Assembly (NCBI GenBank): GCA_013375475.1
Contig: JABXKD010000012.1
Span: 1 to 58,819, forward strand
Reading direction: 5' to 3'
Source: Promethearchaeota archaeon
GTDB taxonomy: Archaea > Asgardarchaeota > Lokiarchaeia > Sigyniarchaeales > SOKP01
DNA length: 58,819 bases
Shown in pieces: positions 17,323-25,654 of this stretch (the first letter of the stretch is position 1; the number at the start of each line of letters is the position of its first letter). A program made the position numbers and the translations under genes. Under the pieces are notes generated by a model that saw only the letters and a program-made list of their open reading frames with translations, made no database searches and was not told the origin of the DNA.

Positions 17323-18708
17323 TCAGATAAATTTGTCAATTCTTTCCATTAATAGTTTAAATGAAGGTATCGATAATCTTATTCCTCCAGCCAATTTGTG
17401 TCCTCCTCCAGTTCCTCCAAGCTTTTGTTTGATCGTATTGATGACTTGGTTTACGCCTTTGTGGTCGCTTTCGAGGTATTTTCTAGAGCATCTAATGCTT
17501 AGTTTTACCATTTGAGTTTTTTTTTCAAGTCCGCCAAAAAACAGCATCTTCGAAGGCTCTAATAACTCATTCACCGAGGTAAAACTTGCGGTATCAGACC
17601 AATCACTTGGTGGTATTTTACTGTTTCCAGCATCAATAAATATTGTTTTTTTAGTTTCATAGCGAGGTAATTCATTTGCCAAGAGCTTTAAATTCTTTGA
17701 TAAACTACTAATATATTCGAAATAAATTTCTTTTGCATACCGGGTTATTGATTTTTGTTGTATTATTGAAATTGCTGCACTAATATTCTTAAAAGATAAA
17801 ATATTCAATAAAATCGCATGTTCAAAAGCAAATTTCAATAATCCTTGTTTTTGAGGTAGTATAGCAAAATGGCCTAGCTTAATGTTAGTATTTTTGCGAA
17901 TAATTTGCATTTCATTTTGATCGAGATCAACCACTTTTTTATTTGGGTTTATCCCAATCTTGTCAAGAAATGATTTGATTTTTTGATCATCCTCACTTCC
18001 AAATCCGTTTAAAAAGGGTAAAATACTATACTTCAAACTATTTTTTATTGAGTTATGCATATTTCCGAATAAAATTAGCCCCTCTTTATCAATAACGAGT
18101 TCTTCATCACAGATTTCTTGATAAATATCTTTGTTGAATGATTGAAGTTTCTCCATTGATTTTAAAGAATCACCTGCAATTCCAATAACAGCTAGCCAAC
18201 CTTGTTTTATTATTGATAAATTTATCTTTTTTGCAAACATATACGCTAAAGTAGCTCCGGAAACGTGATCAAGTCCATCAAATCCGAAAATTGTAGGATT
18301 TACGAAAAAAAGATTTTCGGGGAGTTCATCCAATACTAAATCATAATCTACTTCGTGATGATCGAGGATATAAAAGTGTTCCTTTCTATTTTTAATAATC
18401 GGAACCAATTCTGCTAGATTAGAGCCAACATCTGTAAAAATCAATGCTGTCTTATTACCAGGAGTTTTGGGTAAGATACCAGAGAGATAATTTGCCCATG
18501 AGACAGATCGATTATATATGAAATAATCATAATTTAATTTCATTTTATGGAGTAAATTTTGAATAATTTGCAAACTGCTAATACCATCAGCATCATTATG
18601 GGAGATTGCGATGACATTATTGTAGAGATTATGAGAATAATCTTCAAAAAAATCTACAGCATTATTGAGACTTTCTAAAAATTTGTTTCGATCTGGTTTT
18701 CGAGCCAT
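17323..18708 (-). CDS. DHH-family phosphoesterase (archaeal RecJ/GAN-like)
   Basis: 461 residues with the DHH/DHHA1 architecture: motif I SHNDADGISS, motif II FTDVGSN, motif III YILDHHEVD, motif IV GIAGDSLKS, and the C-terminal DHHA1 Gly/His motif GGTGGGHKLAGGI. The metal ligands of the active site are present, so it should be an active nuclease or phosphodiesterase. Archaeal members include the GINS-associated nuclease and Cdc45-related RecJ homologues that act in replication and repair, and oligonucleotide-degrading enzymes. Which subgroup this belongs to needs a tree. It reads toward the DUF167 gene. Confidence 0.88.
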   Translation of the reverse strand: MARKPDRNKFLESLNNAVDFFEDYSHNLYNNVIAISHNDADGISSLQIIQNLLHKMKLNYDYFIYNRSVSWANYLSGILPKTPGNKTALIFTDVGSNLAELVPIIKNRKEHFYILDHHEVDYDLVLDELPENLFFVNPTIFGFDGLDHVSGATLAYMFAKKINLSIIKQGWLAVIGIAGDSLKSMEKLQSFNKDIYQEICDEELVIDKEGLILFGNMHNSIKNSLKYSILPFLNGFGSEDDQKIKSFLDKIGINPNKKVVDLDQNEMQIIRKNTNIKLGHFAILPQKQGLLKFAFEHAILLNILSFKNISAAISIIQQKSITRYAKEIYFEYISSLSKNLKLLANELPRYETKKTIFIDAGNSKIPPSDWSDTASFTSVNELLEPSKMLFFGGLEKKTQMVKLSIRCSRKYLESDHKGVNQVINTIKQKLGGTGGGHKLAGGIRLSIPSFKLLMERIDKFI

Positions 18709-18993
18709 TTAAATCAATTATTACAATTTTCGTAATTAGTATGTTTAATTTGATATGAATAGAAAAAAACCCTGCGATAATTTAAATTTTCTAATAAATG
18801 ATATTGTTAAAAACTTGTTTTACGCGTATGTATGCCTTTTTTAGATGATATGAATACAATAGAAATATATTCAATAAATATAAATATTCGTATCAGTAGA
18901 CAATCGTGGAAATTGAAGTAAAAGTTAAAATCAAAAGAAAAATTAATTAATTTTGATTAATTTTTTGTTTAAAAAATACTTTTTTAAAAAATA
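18709..18993. promoter_or_regulatory. Divergent AT-rich intergenic region
   Basis: 285 nt between two divergently read genes, so it must hold promoters for both the DHH gene and the surface-protein gene. It is very AT-rich, and no individual element could be assigned with confidence. Confidence 0.3.
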
Positions 18994-20709
18994 ATGATGG
19001 ACAATAAATTCAAGAAAATTACTATAATTTCTATATTATTCATAATATCTTTAGTTCCAATTGTTTTTATGGGTGAAACATTCCATAATAATACGCTCGA
19101 AAATAATAAACAAACAATCGATACCAATCTAAATACAAATTTATTTTCAACAGATGATTACGTCCCAATTCTAGATGCTCCACTACAAGGTCTTGGAAAC
19201 ATTTCAATATCTAAGCTTACATTTGACCAAGAAGGATTCATTAATGAATCAGGAGAATACCCAAACTTAGTAGACGATTTAAGTTCTGGAGCGTTAAATA
19301 TCACTTACTTAGGCACGAATTATCTAGAAACTGTTGAAATAGCACAATTTAATAACCTTGATGATTCTTTACCGCAATCAAATAAAATAACGGTTTTGTT
19401 AAACGAATCCATTAGCGTTCAATATAATAGTTCCATAAATAATGCAGAAGGATATATGATTTATAATATGCTATTATTTCCCAGAACTCTTAAACATGTA
19501 TTTATTCAAAATCAATCTGATCCAGATATTGTTGAACTTACTGAGGAAGACTATTCTATTGATTCTCATGATTTTTTGAAATTTAATTTTGAAAACTACT
19601 TCCGTACGGACTTTCATAACTTCTCGATGTATTTTATATTTGAATACGATTTGCTTATTCAAGGTTGGGAATTATCTCAGAAGTCAGAAGAAACTCTAAC
19701 AATAACACAACAAGAACAAACTTTTAGTCCATCATTTTATTACAATTTTACAGCAACAGGTACAAAAAGCACAGGTAATTGGACTGGAATTTCAACGACG
19801 CTAGCAGATAACCTTGTTGTCGAATTAATTATCGATCCTCTTGATAAAGAATTATTTTATGAACATACACTTAAAATTAATGATCAAAATATTATTGATT
19901 TCTTAGTACCAGATAAAAGAATTAATGTCACGATGTCAGCTGACGCGAAATTATTTTCTTTAGATTTCAAAGCGAATTTCACTTTAAGATTTGAAAATCC
20001 CGTTGATTACAGCTGGGCAATTGATAGGTTATATGGGGATAGAAATATCAGGCAAAGAATTTACTTCCCTGCCTTAATAGCTGGTCCAGAACATATATTT
20101 CTTAGTGATGTAATATTAATTGAAAAAACCATTATATCAGATCAAGTCATAAAAAATAGCTCTGTTTTTGAAAGAATTCTAAATTATTTCGATGTAATAG
20201 AATTTGTCACTCAAGAAACAATAGAAAATAGTCTTATTTTTACAGATAATGCCGTAAAAACGCAAGGTTTAAAGATAGTAATCCCGTATCTAATCCTTGG
20301 TGAAATTAATCCATTCTCGATAAATTATGACGCTACAAATGATCTTAAAATTATTATAACAGACAACACCCGTATGCCCTTAGTTGGATATAGGGTTGAA
20401 TTAATATATTACGGAAAAAAATACGGTACTTACATCTCAAATGATTTGAACCAACCTATGGCTAAAACATATTCAGATGAAAATGGATTAGCTTTGATTG
20501 AAAATGTTCCTAACGGAAATTATTCTGTTAGAATTTATCAAGGTAATACACTAATATCAGAAACATTAATCAACACTTTCAGAGAGGTAAATTATTTTAT
20601 TACCGACATTCCTCACTTTCCCCTTTGGATTTTAATATTTGGGGGAATAAGCGGACTAATATTCTTGATAGGGTTAGTCTTCTATTTTAATTATATGAAA
20701 CGTTCATAA
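18994..20709 (+). CDS. Membrane-anchored extracellular protein, unknown
   Basis: 571 residues. N-terminal signal or anchor helix (about 8-27: ITIISILFIISLVPIVFMG), a long beta-rich, Asn/Ser/Thr-rich outside region, and a C-terminal membrane helix (about 547-568) with a short basic tail. Residues about 448-530 look like a carboxypeptidase-regulatory/Ig-like domain (PLVGYRVELIYYGKKY, then SDENGLALIENVPNGNYSVRI). Probably a cell-surface or S-layer-associated protein; no enzymatic motif seen. The next small ORF follows after 6 nt. Confidence 0.75.
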   Translation: MMDNKFKKITIISILFIISLVPIVFMGETFHNNTLENNKQTIDTNLNTNLFSTDDYVPILDAPLQGLGNISISKLTFDQEGFINESGEYPNLVDDLSSGALNITYLGTNYLETVEIAQFNNLDDSLPQSNKITVLLNESISVQYNSSINNAEGYMIYNMLLFPRTLKHVFIQNQSDPDIVELTEEDYSIDSHDFLKFNFENYFRTDFHNFSMYFIFEYDLLIQGWELSQKSEETLTITQQEQTFSPSFYYNFTATGTKSTGNWTGISTTLADNLVVELIIDPLDKELFYEHTLKINDQNIIDFLVPDKRINVTMSADAKLFSLDFKANFTLRFENPVDYSWAIDRLYGDRNIRQRIYFPALIAGPEHIFLSDVILIEKTIISDQVIKNSSVFERILNYFDVIEFVTQETIENSLIFTDNAVKTQGLKIVIPYLILGEINPFSINYDATNDLKIIITDNTRMPLVGYRVELIYYGKKYGTYISNDLNQPMAKTYSDENGLALIENVPNGNYSVRIYQGNTLISETLINTFREVNYFITDIPHFPLWILIFGGISGLIFLIGLVFYFNYMKRS

Positions 20710-20715
20710 AAAAAA

Positions 20716-21045
20716 TTGATAGTAATTTTCATTGATAACATTGAGAATTTCTTAAGTTTTTTAGAAAAACGCATAATGGATGAAGTGTTTTACGAATTTA
20801 AGGAGATTAAAAAAGATATAGAATTATCTGTAAGCGTTAAAATTGAGATTATTCTTCATTTTCTCGCCAAAGTAGGAGATACATTAATCCTCTACGAAAC
20901 AAGGCAAACTATTCCAAAACCAGTTAATTCTGACAATGATTCTATTGTAATTGATACACTAAAAAAAATATTTGATCAAATTGATGTCTCCCTGAAGTTA
21001 ATAAAGGGAAAAATTAGAGAAATTTTCTTATCATATTCTCCATAA
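20716..21045 (+). CDS. Hypothetical helical protein
   Basis: Up to 109 residues from TTG 20716, or 89 from ATG 20776. Mostly helical, with mixed charge; no known domain recognised. It follows the surface-protein gene by 6 nt and ends before the convergent aIF2-gamma gene. The start is not decided by a ribosome site. Confidence 0.5.
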   Translation: MIVIFIDNIENFLSFLEKRIMDEVFYEFKEIKKDIELSVSVKIEIILHFLAKVGDTLILYETRQTIPKPVNSDNDSIVIDTLKKIFDQIDVSLKLIKGKIREIFLSYSP

Positions 21046-21071
21046 ATGCTTAGAAAGAAAAATATTCATAT

Positions 21072-22655
21072 CTATTTTTTAAATTCTTTACCGTAACCTA
21101 TTAATCGATAGCGTCGATTGATGATTCTTGAAATTGCAAAAACAGAGTTTGCTGGAGCGCATATAGGGGGGTTTAAACTAATGATATAGGAATTTTTTAA
21201 TATTTTTACTACAATTCCCGCTGTTTTCTCAGTGCCAACGACTAGTAAAAGCTTCTCATTATGCTTAAGTAGTTGAACTTTCATTTGAACTTCTGATCCG
21301 AGAACTCTTTCTAGTAAATTAACCTTTAATTCAACTTCGGATATTACTTCTGGTAAAGTATCAGGTATACCTACTAGATGGCCTATTAAAGAATCTCCCC
21401 TTGTTAATGCAGGATCTAGTTTAGTGCCTAACCCAATTAGACCCCCTGGTTTAGCTTCAGCTAAGAGATTGCTTCCTTGGCTAATACTCACTATTTGAGT
21501 TTTTAATGAATTATATTTATTTTTAATCCGAAATCCCGGTTTAATCTCAATTTCTTCGCCAACTTTGATTTTCCCTTTTAAAACAGAACCTCCTATAACT
21601 CCGCCATTCAATTCATTAATTTGAGTACCAGGTCGATTGATATCGAACGATCGAGCAACTAAGAATTGAAAATCGTCCTCTTCATTAATACTTGGAGAAG
21701 GAATTATTTCTTCAAACGCTCGAACTACTAATCCAAGGTTTGCTCCAAAAACCGCAGACACAGGGATAATGGGTGCTTTATCTGCGACTGTGCCTTTTAC
21801 AAATGCTTTAATTTGACTGTAGTTTTCAAGCGCTTGCTCTCTTGAAACAGCGTCAATTTTATTCTGAATTATTATTATGTTGTTGATACCCGCGATATTT
21901 AACGCAGCTAAATGTTCTCTAGTTTGTGGTTGAGGACACACCTCATCAGCAGAAACTAATAAACACGCACCATTCATTAATGAAGCACCGCTCAGCATAG
22001 TAGCCATTAAGATTTCATGACCCGGAGCATCTACAAAGGAGATATTTCTTCTAAACTCTAAGGTATTTGAACAGCTTGGGCAATTAAATCTAGGTTTACC
22101 TTTTTTTCGAGCAATTTCTGCCATGTAATAGGTAAGATATTCATCACATTCTGGACAGTGTAATATAGTAGCATTTGAATATCCTAATTTAATAGAAATT
22201 CCTCTCTCTTGTTCTTCTGAATGCCTATCTGTCCAATCACCTGTAAGGGCTTTGACTAGCGTGGTCTTTATAGGAATTTGTCGAAAAGACTAATTCATTC
22301 CATGATCTACATGGCCCACTAGTCCAATATTACATTCAGCTTGCTTCTTTATTAATTCTTTCAAGTTTATGCTTTTTTGCGGCTTAGTTTTTGTTGTTAC
22401 TTCTGCTTTTTTTACCGGTTTCTTTTTTACTTCCGGTTTTGAAATTTCTAATTCGGAAAATTTCTCATTCAATAATGATTTTGCACTTTCTATAAATTTG
22501 GACGCTGTTGCTTTACCGACACCTTTGATATTAAGTTTCAAAAGATCCTCTGGTTTGGAAGAAGCTAAAATTTCAACAGATTTGATACCTGCCTCTTTTA
22601 TTTTTTTAGCTGTTTCAGAACCAATTCCTTTTACATCTTCTAATTGATAAACCAT
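21072..22655 (-). CDS. Translation initiation factor aIF2-gamma with N-terminal HhH domain, interrupted by a 30-nt intron
   Basis: The mRNA would be read from 22655 to 21072 with 22268-22297 removed, giving 517 residues. Residues about 1-70 are a helix-hairpin-helix domain (DVKGIGSETAKKIKEAGI; NIKGVGKATASKFI), followed by a Lys/Pro linker. aIF2-gamma then starts near residue 105: P-loop GHVDHG-KTT, switch I RHSEEQERGISIKLGYS, zinc knuckle CPEC and CPSC, G3 DAPGH, G4 NKID, and complete domains II and III. Usual archaeal length is about 410, so the first 105 residues are an addition. Without splicing, translation stops at TAG (22292-22290) after GHVDHGMN. The downstream half has no frame disruption and keeps every GTPase motif, so this is not a decayed gene. 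It carries initiator tRNA to the small ribosomal subunit. Confidence 0.9.
22268..22297 (-). other. Predicted BHB-type pre-mRNA intron in the aIF2-gamma P-loop
   Basis: A 30-nt insertion between GGA (Gly) and AAG (Lys) of GHVDHG-KTT, with an in-frame TAG. RNA fold on the minus strand: outer pairs GAUC (22307-22304) with GACC (22266-22263), one mismatch; central 4-bp helix AUGG (22303-22300) with CUAU (22273-22270), one G-U; 3-nt bulge AAU (22299-22297) on one strand and AAA (22269-22267) on the other. The inner helix pairs GAAUUAGUC (22296-22288) with GACAAAUUC (22282-22274), 8 of 9 paired, closed by loop UUUUC. This is the helix-bulge-helix-bulge-helix shape cut by archaeal splicing endonuclease. 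Cutting after the second base of each bulge removes exactly 30 nt and gives GGA-AAG-ACC. Confidence 0.85.
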
Positions 22656-22732
22656 AATAGATTTAGTTTTTTATTATAATTATTTCTTACTAATTATCTA
22701 AAATTTATTAATTCTCTTTAGATAAAAAGTAA

Positions 22733-22984
22733 CTACTCTTCTCCCCATTCATCATATAACCTTTTAAGTGTATTTCTTCCTACTCCATATTTCTTCGCTA
22801 ATTGAGAAAGGGAATATTTTTTGAGGAGTAATTCTAAATTTTCCTTATTTCCTATTTTAATTTTCAACAATTCTTTTTTATTTAGGTATTTTGTATTGAT
22901 ATTCCATTCATTCATTAAATTAATGAGAGTTTTGTAGCTCGATTTAAGTTCTATAATTCGATTAAGAACTGGATCGCACAGAAT
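22733..22984 (-). CDS. Small HTH protein
   Basis: From ATG 22915 it is 60 residues, with a clear helix-turn-helix near the end: YSLSQLAKKYGVGRNTLKRL. The reading frame stays open 23 codons further upstream, to 22984, and that stretch also looks coding (NRIIELKSSYKTLINL). The true start may therefore be an ATT at 22984 or 22924; the listed range covers the whole open frame. No ribosome site decides the matter. Possibly a small DNA-binding regulator or the remnant of a longer one. It lies upstream of aIF2-gamma on the same strand. Confidence 0.5.
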   Translation of the reverse strand: MLCDPVLNRIIELKSSYKTLINLMNEWNINTKYLNKKELLKIKIGNKENLELLLKKYSLSQLAKKYGVGRNTLKRLYDEWGEE

Positions 22985-23033
22985 TCAGAGTGGTTCTAAA
23001 AAAATATGTTTAAATGACTCTTAAGAATATATA

Positions 23034-23261
23034 TTAATCTCTTGTTTCTATCGTTTTAATGGCGCCGGCCTTCTTCTCAAGCTCTTTATAGGAAACCCTT
23101 AGAAGACTATCAACATAAAAGGTTGATACTTTTCCACATGATTCGCTTTTATGAAGAATATATACTGGAGCGGGATAACTAGTTGAATTGATATCATTTT
23201 CGTCAATGCTGAAAACTATTCTTTGGTTACAATGAGGACAAGAGTTAAATCTAAGAGGCAT
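23034..23261 (-). CDS. Small zinc-ribbon-like protein
   Basis: 75 residues. An N-terminal CPHC knuckle is followed 33 residues later by a lone Cys (ESCGKVSTFYVD) and a His (ILHKSES), which could complete a zinc site. The C-terminal third is helical. No named family recognised. The gene is divergent from the C25-type peptidase. Confidence 0.55.
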   Translation of the reverse strand: MPLRFNSCPHCNQRIVFSIDENDINSTSYPAPVYILHKSESCGKVSTFYVDSLLRVSYKELEKKAGAIKTIETRD

Positions 23262-23388
23262 GATTATTTAATTGTTTTTTTATATAATAATTATTTACTT
23301 ATTTTTAATTTGTTATAATATAAGCAATTATATTTTTACATCTAAAAAATATTATATATCAAGTCACTCTTTATTAATTTGATTCTTT

Positions 23389-25512
23389 ATGGGGACGCTC
23401 GGATTAAAAAAGTATGTGCTAATTATCCTAGTTATTATCATACTGAACCCATTTATTTTTACGAGCGTTAATGGTCAATCTGATTCAAGAAACTTGAAAA
23501 TTACCGCAATTCCCACAATTGGCTTGTCCCAATTACCAGAAATCAATTACACTGAGTTAGATGCCGCTTGGAATGATCAAAAAATCGAAATGTTAATTAT
23601 CGTGAATGACTCAAGCTTTACAGATGCGGTTACCCCTTTAATGGAATGGAAGAACCAGAAAGGCGTCAAAACAATCATTTTATCTAATTATTCGTCTTAC
23701 GAGGGGAGGGATAAAGAAGAAAAAATCCGAAATATGATAAAAGATTTTTACGAAAAGGAAAAAATTCAGTGGGTTCTTCTTGCTGGTGATACTGAAGAAA
23801 ATTTAATCCCTATAAGAGAAGTATATAATCCAGATGTTGTTGAAGTAGGAGGTGAATCGGAGTACTCTACTTGGGACGATGATTATAAACCAACTGATTT
23901 TTATTATGCTGATTTAACAGGTACGTGGGATGATAATAACAATAGCGATTGGGGAGAGTCTGCCGAATATAATGGAGAAAATGATGAAATTTCTTGGATT
24001 CCTGAGGTTTATGTAGGTCGTTTACCCGCTAGCAATCCTACTGAGCTTTCAGTAATGATCAATAAAACCTTAAAATATGAGACTGATCCGCATGTTGGAG
24101 ATTGGATGAATAAAATGCTCCTCGCAGGAGGTATATCTTCATATTCTCCTCCTGAGGACGAAGCACGCCTTACAGAGTATATTTGGGAGAACTATGTGAT
24201 TGACGAAGCTAAGTTTACACATCTTGCAAAAACCACATCTTCTTTTACACCAACCATTCCTTTATCTCCAAACTCGCTTGGTTCTCTTAATAGCACGAGT
24301 TTTCGTGATGAATTTGATTCAGGGTATTCAATGGTCATAATTGCTGGACACTCAGATCCCACCCAAATAACGGATGATAGCCACGAAGTATATTACAAGA
24401 ATACAGATGCTCTATCAAGCACCAATACAGAGATGCCTTCCTTATTTTACGCTGACGCATGCACAACATCCTCGTACGATAAAGGAGATAATAGTATTGG
24501 AGAAATATCTATTACCAGACCTGATTCCGGAGCAATTGGTTATATTGGCGGTCTACGCGTCAACTGGTATTATGATGACGATGAAAAATTAGAAAAACTT
24601 AACAGGGCTAATGCTAAACTATTTTGGAGAGAATTTTTTGTAGAAAAAAAATTCCAACAGGGAAGAGCTTTATACGATTCTAAGGTTACCTATATGAATA
24701 GCGATTATTTTGTGAGAGGAGAGGCTTCAATGATACAAGAGTGGCAACGTAAAAATGTGCTTACTTATAATTTATTAGGAGACCCCGAACTTGATGTGTA
24801 TACAAAAGTTCCTGCAGAAGTTCCAGATTATTTTAGCGGAAATATATATGAAGGTCAGTGCATTTCATTTCAAGTTGAAGATAATCTTGGGAGAACTGTT
24901 CCAAGAGCAAGAATTCATTTAAGAACTTTAAGTGGAAAGTACCGAACAATTTATGCTGATGTAGATGGTCTTGTAGAATTTAGATTACCATCTGAAGCAT
25001 ATGAAAATTACAGCGTAATAATAACAGGACACAATGTAGTCCCTTCCTACTTTAATTTTACTACACTACCCGATACTGACATGCCTGAGCTAAATACTGT
25101 TAATTACGACCCTATAAATCCTACAGCAACGGACAATATTTTATTTTCCTTTAATGCAAGTGATAAGCACTCGGGAGTTGAAAGCGTATTCTTATTGCTT
25201 TCGAAGAATAGTTTTTCAGACTTTTCATTAACTAGATTATCTAATCGTTTTAATGAGAATAAACAAGAGTTTAATGTTACTTTGAATAAATTAAAACCAG
25301 GTGAATATTCATATCTCATTATAACAAGAGATTATACAAACAAAACTTCCATTTTTTATGAAGACATTTTTAGTTTTTCAATACCTAAACTATTCACTGA
25401 TTTCGTGCTTGTAGTTGCTTCAATTATGATTATTGGTTTAGTTGGAATCTCTATAGTAGTCGTGATAATTGGAATGAAGAGGCATAAAAAGAACATTAAA
25501 AATTTGCGGTAA
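23389..25512 (+). CDS. Gingipain-like (C25) surface cysteine peptidase
   Basis: 707 residues. Signal peptide (about 8-30), then a C25-type catalytic region: PLMEWKNQKGVKTIIL and WVLLAGDTEENLIP match the subdomain start, with the Asp-rich calcium-type segment TGTWDDNNNSDWG. The catalytic His is in MVIIAGHSDP and the catalytic Cys in YADACTTSSYD. After about residue 485 come Ig-like/Cna-type beta domains (VPRARIHLRTLSGKYR; SDKHSGVESVFLLLS), and a C-terminal membrane helix (about 675-697) with a basic tail. It should be anchored outside the cell and degrade proteins there. Related peptidases occur in anaerobic, protein-degrading archaea. Confidence 0.85.
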   Translation: MGTLGLKKYVLIILVIIILNPFIFTSVNGQSDSRNLKITAIPTIGLSQLPEINYTELDAAWNDQKIEMLIIVNDSSFTDAVTPLMEWKNQKGVKTIILSNYSSYEGRDKEEKIRNMIKDFYEKEKIQWVLLAGDTEENLIPIREVYNPDVVEVGGESEYSTWDDDYKPTDFYYADLTGTWDDNNNSDWGESAEYNGENDEISWIPEVYVGRLPASNPTELSVMINKTLKYETDPHVGDWMNKMLLAGGISSYSPPEDEARLTEYIWENYVIDEAKFTHLAKTTSSFTPTIPLSPNSLGSLNSTSFRDEFDSGYSMVIIAGHSDPTQITDDSHEVYYKNTDALSSTNTEMPSLFYADACTTSSYDKGDNSIGEISITRPDSGAIGYIGGLRVNWYYDDDEKLEKLNRANAKLFWREFFVEKKFQQGRALYDSKVTYMNSDYFVRGEASMIQEWQRKNVLTYNLLGDPELDVYTKVPAEVPDYFSGNIYEGQCISFQVEDNLGRTVPRARIHLRTLSGKYRTIYADVDGLVEFRLPSEAYENYSVIITGHNVVPSYFNFTTLPDTDMPELNTVNYDPINPTATDNILFSFNASDKHSGVESVFLLLSKNSFSDFSLTRLSNRFNENKQEFNVTLNKLKPGEYSYLIITRDYTNKTSIFYEDIFSFSIPKLFTDFVLVVASIMIIGLVGISIVVVIIGMKRHKKNIKNLR

Positions 25513-25617
25513 GCCTAATGAATTGAATACATCTCCTTTTAAGTTTAACGATTTGTTATGAAAAAGTTTAATTACTAGTCTTTACTATTTCTATTACTTA
25601 CAACCCCATAAATAAAG

Positions 25618-25635
25618 CATTTTACTATAATATAG
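25618..25635 (+). promoter_or_regulatory. Probable promoter of the 5S rRNA precursor
   Basis: TTTTACTATAATATAG is a TATA-box-like stretch centred about 25627. The processing stem of the 5S precursor begins 28-31 nt downstream (about 25655-25658), the expected distance to the transcription start. No coding gene starts nearby before 25945. Confidence 0.5.
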
Positions 25636-25654
25636 CCAAACTTATGAAATGGTT

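Noticed and set aside
22268..22297. Simple frameshift or pseudogene, pyrrolysine TAG readthrough, or mini-intein as explanation of the aIF2-gamma break
   Set aside because: Insertion is exactly 30 nt, frame is kept on both sides, all GTPase motifs are intact, readthrough would leave 10 foreign residues inside the P-loop, and 10 residues are far too few for an intein; a BHB fold explains the exact boundaries.
22300..22325. CUAG/CUAG exon pairing around the intron as part of the splice structure
   Set aside because: It arises from the Leu-Val codons CTAGTG and CTAGTC on either side and is a self-complementary 4-mer; the closer BHB helices suffice.
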